Shown: piece after piece, positions 5,735 through 8,276 of the stretch | Layout: the number at the start of each line of letters is the position of its first letter | How positions within the stretch are numbered: position 1 is the stretch's first letter | NCBI GenBank assembly: GCA_903905665.1 | Contig: CAIVHJ010000171.1 | Location: 1 to 8,276 of the forward strand | Direction of reading: 5' to 3' | Source: an uncultured Phycisphaerales bacterium | GTDB taxonomy: Bacteria > Planctomycetota > Phycisphaerae > UBA1845 > CAIVHJ01 | DNA: 8,276 nt | Translations under genes and position numbers: made by a program | The notes under the pieces: model-generated | Told to the model about the DNA's origin: nothing | Database searches by the model: none | The model's input: the letters and a program-made list of their open reading frames with translations, nothing else

Positions 5735-8276
5735 TCATTCAGGGAAGCTCGACACCGGTCCGAGGGGGATTTCCTCGATCCGCCGATTCGTCAGCAAAAC
5801 GACGAAACCTCTCTCCACGCGACATCGCCAGCATTTCACGAGGCCCTCAGCATAACGCCGAATTTGATCACCGTAAACACTTCGAACCCTCTCCGCTGGC
5901 GAAGATTCCGTCGCACCGGTCTTGAAGTCAACGATCTCGAACATAGTCCCGTTCGGGACTACCAGATCAATCATGCCTCGGACTGCAATGAAATCCTGTG
6001 GGTCGGAACCCGTCACCGCGGGATCCCATTCACGCAGCGAAACTTTTGTTGAGAACGGAATCTCGCGGATCAGATTTGGGGCTGCCGCGATGATCCTTTG
6101 CCCAAGCTCCGTGTGCAAAAACCACGCGATTGCATCGCAATCGATGTGTCGCGCCTCGTTGTCGCTGACCCATCCCTGCCGAACCAGTTGTTCAAGTTGT
6201 TCTGCCAGCCCATCCGGTCGCGTGTAGTCCAGATGTTGCAGGAATACATGGGTGGCAATTCCGATATCAGCCGGCGTCAATGCTCCACCCTCCAGCGAAA
6301 ATCGCGGCTTGGGTTCAGCGGGGGTCCGTGTGTTGGGGGTCGAGCGATGACCCGACTGAGGGGAGGGCATCCATGATCGGTCATTCTCAAAACAAACGTT
6401 GAGGCGATCTTTCAATTCCGAAACCGAAACGATGGCGGGAACAGCCCCCAGCAACAGATGCGGATAGACGAAATCCAAACGATCGAACAGCGATGTCAGT
6501 TCCGGATGCGCAGAGTAGATCGGTTCGCTGGCGGGCAATTTTTCAAGTTGGACCACCGCTTCCAAACGGTTTTTTTCGGTATCATCGACTGCGCGGTGAA
6601 GGATTCGCGTATCCGGCTGGGGGTGCAGGTCCACCCGAAAAATTCGACCCGCTTGGGCAGATTCGTCCGGATCGCTGCGCCATTGAGTTTGATCGTCCGA
6701 AAGGCGTGCCAGCGCCGGAACCACCCAGTCCAGACTTGATCGCGCCGCCAATAGTTGCAACTCCGACATGGGGCCGGAATGATGATTCCAGAATCGGCGA
6801 TCGCGCTGGATTTGCCCAAGATTCCGCGACGCCACAAGGATCAGACGATCCTGAGCGCGCGTCATCGCCACGTAAAGAATTCGCAATTCCTCGGCCAGCG
6901 TCTGCCGCATCTGTCGATCGGTGATTCGGTGCAAAACCAGCGAGGGATAAACAATTCGTCGCTGCGAATCGGATACCGCCATCGCCAGTCCGTCATGCCG
7001 ATCGAAGGCGATTCGCCGCCCGATGTCCCGCACGTTAAATTGTTTCTCCAGGTTGGCGACGAATACGACCGGGAACTGCAATCCCTTGCTGCGATGAACG
7101 GTCATAATCGAAACCGCGCCGACTTCGTCGGGACCGGACGGCGCCGGTGGATTGGCGACTCCGAGGTCTTCTTCCTGACTGCGAAGTCGTTCGAGGAAGT
7201 GAAGAAATTCCGCAAGCGTCCTCGGACCGGTGAACTGGACGAACTGACGAGCACGCTGGAGCAATCTCATAAGGTTGGCGTATCGACGCGGCCCGTCTCG
7301 AAGTCCACAGACATAGGCGGGATAACCCGTCTCGTCGTAAATGAGCGCCAGCGCCTCCGGCAACGGTTTGCGACCTACCCACTCCCGAAAACGCGACAAG
7401 GTCCGGAGAAAAGACTTGATCTTGTCCTGCCGATCCGTTTCTCGCCGGGCGTCCAACACCACGGACACATAAAACGGCCGCCGGACATCGGCCCGCCGAA
7501 TCGCCAGCATCTCCGATTCGTCGAACCGCACACCCGCAACCCCGCTTCGCATCACCGCCGCCAACGGAATATCCTGCCGAAAATTATCCAGCACGCCCAG
7601 CAGCGCCAGCACGTCGCTGATTTCCACGGCGGTGAAAAATCCCGTCCGAAGTTCCGCCTGCGTCGGGATACCGAGCGTTTGCAACATGGCGGCCATCTGC
7701 TCGGCGCGGATCGTAGCCGCCCGAAGCAAAATCGCCATCTGTCCGTAACGAGTACCTTCCCGCCGAAATTCTTCGATCCGCCGCGCAATCACCATCGCCT
7801 GCTTTTCCACGTCTTCGAGCGAATCGTCGGAATCTTCGTCCTCAGCTTCATCGTCGCTCGCACCGCCGTCATCCGGTCGTCTTCCCTCGGCGCGATCCAC
7901 AATGTGAACCTCGACGGGCGCGTCGATGGGACCATCGGTCCTTCCGCATTGCAGTGCCGTGGACGCGTCATAGTCCAGACCCGCCAAAGAAGCCGTCATC
8001 AATTGCCCGAACAGCGCGTTGACTCCGTCAATGATCGGTCGGACGCTGCGAAAATTCGTCGCCAGCGGCGCCGACGTGTAATCACCCGAAGCGTCATGCT
8101 GCGATTGCGCCAGACGCGAGATGAAAATTTCGGGATCGGCCATGCGAAAACGATAGATGCTTTGCTTGAGATCACCGACGCAAAAAAGATTGTTGGATCG
8201 GTCAGTGTCGGATTCGCGGCTGACCAGTTGCAGGACGGCGTTCTGGAGCGGATTGATATCCTGAAACTCGTCCACC
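5735..8276 (-). CDS. addA: AddA-type ATP-dependent helicase/nuclease subunit, 5' end outside window
   Basis: C-terminal 846 or so residues of a UvrD-family helicase fused to a RecB-type nuclease, the AddA subunit that with AddB unwinds and resects double-strand DNA ends for RecA-dependent repair. Counting from the window edge: Walker B / motif II VDEFQD (1-6), motif III GDLKQSIYRFR (34-44), a very acidic stretch (135-157), motif V TVHRSKGLQFPVVFV (392-406) and motif VI LYVAMTRAQDRL (467-478). The nuclease domain has GIATHVFLQHLD (672-683, H676), GMID (767-770), IVDFKTG (781-787, with D783 and K785) and QIRRYAE (804-810), so all catalytic residues look intact. There are no Fe-S cysteines, as expected for AddA rather than AddB. 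The first visible GTG encodes the motif II valine and is not the start; the Walker A part, roughly 350-400 residues, lies to the right. putA follows 84 bases downstream. Confidence 0.93.
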   Translation of the reverse strand, partial: VDEFQDINPLQNAVLQLVSRESDTDRSNNLFCVGDLKQSIYRFRMADPEIFISRLAQSQHDASGDYTSAPLATNFRSVRPIIDGVNALFGQLMTASLAGLDYDASTALQCGRTDGPIDAPVEVHIVDRAEGRRPDDGGASDDEAEDEDSDDSLEDVEKQAMVIARRIEEFRREGTRYGQMAILLRAATIRAEQMAAMLQTLGIPTQAELRTGFFTAVEISDVLALLGVLDNFRQDIPLAAVMRSGVAGVRFDESEMLAIRRADVRRPFYVSVVLDARRETDRQDKIKSFLRTLSRFREWVGRKPLPEALALIYDETGYPAYVCGLRDGPRRYANLMRLLQRARQFVQFTGPRTLAEFLHFLERLRSQEEDLGVANPPAPSGPDEVGAVSIMTVHRSKGLQFPVVFVANLEKQFNVRDIGRRIAFDRHDGLAMAVSDSQRRIVYPSLVLHRITDRQMRQTLAEELRILYVAMTRAQDRLILVASRNLGQIQRDRRFWNHHSGPMSELQLLAARSSLDWVVPALARLSDDQTQWRSDPDESAQAGRIFRVDLHPQPDTRILHRAVDDTEKNRLEAVVQLEKLPASEPIYSAHPELTSLFDRLDFVYPHLLLGAVPAIVSVSELKDRLNVCFENDRSWMPSPQSGHRSTPNTRTPAEPKPRFSLEGGALTPADIGIATHVFLQHLDYTRPDGLAEQLEQLVRQGWVSDNEARHIDCDAIAWFLHTELGQRIIAAAPNLIREIPFSTKVSLREWDPAVTGSDPQDFIAVRGMIDLVVPNGTMFEIVDFKTGATESSPAERVRSVYGDQIRRYAEGLVKCWRCRVERGFVVLLTNRRIEEIPLGPVSSFPE

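Noticed and set aside
8273..8275. GTG as the start of the addA frame
   Set aside because: It encodes the hydrophobic residue just before DEFQD of helicase motif II. The Walker A region must lie upstream, outside the window.

Overview
The window looks like ordinary chromosomal sequence from a GC-moderate, free-living bacterium. My best guess is Planctomycetota or a neighbouring phylum. That rests on overall impression: a PutA without the proteobacterial DNA-binding domain, an AddA-type nuclease, a family 4 uracil-DNA glycosylase with a long N-terminal tail, and a CCCTCACCCTGCCCTCTCCC-type intergenic repeat. No rRNA, tRNA, CRISPR array, transposase or phage gene is visible.

Left part (1-1071): a family 4 (Fe-S) uracil-DNA glycosylase gene on the minus strand with a good Shine-Dalgarno and a plausible terminator. 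Then comes a roughly 200-base divergent intergenic region holding a palindromic dispersed-type repeat and a second repeat cluster. Middle left (1072-2258): a two-gene plus-strand operon of a serine alpha/beta hydrolase (monoacylglycerol lipase-like) and a small DUF962/Mpo1-like membrane protein, joined by an ATGA overlap. Together they could release and then alpha-oxidise fatty acids, but this is inference.

Middle (2312-2623): a short AbrB/MazE-type DNA-binding protein on the minus strand with no toxin partner in the window. It has an unusually readable upstream region: a consensus sigma70-type promoter with 17-bp spacing, overlapped by a 13-bp perfect palindrome and a 9-bp direct repeat, which suggests autoregulation.

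Right part (2624-8276): a bifunctional proline dehydrogenase / glutamate-semialdehyde dehydrogenase (PutA) converting proline to glutamate, and upstream of it on the same strand the C-terminal two thirds of AddA, the helicase-nuclease of double-strand break repair, which runs off the right edge. The most interesting detail is inside putA. At the junction of the two enzyme domains there is a strong Shine-Dalgarno and an ATG exactly where a stand-alone RocA-type dehydrogenase would begin, suggesting a gene fusion that may still permit internal translation.

I found no convincing evidence for a wholly new multi-gene system. The points worth a second look are the putA internal start, the putA leader dyad, the orphan AbrB operator region and the hydrolase/Mpo1 pair.
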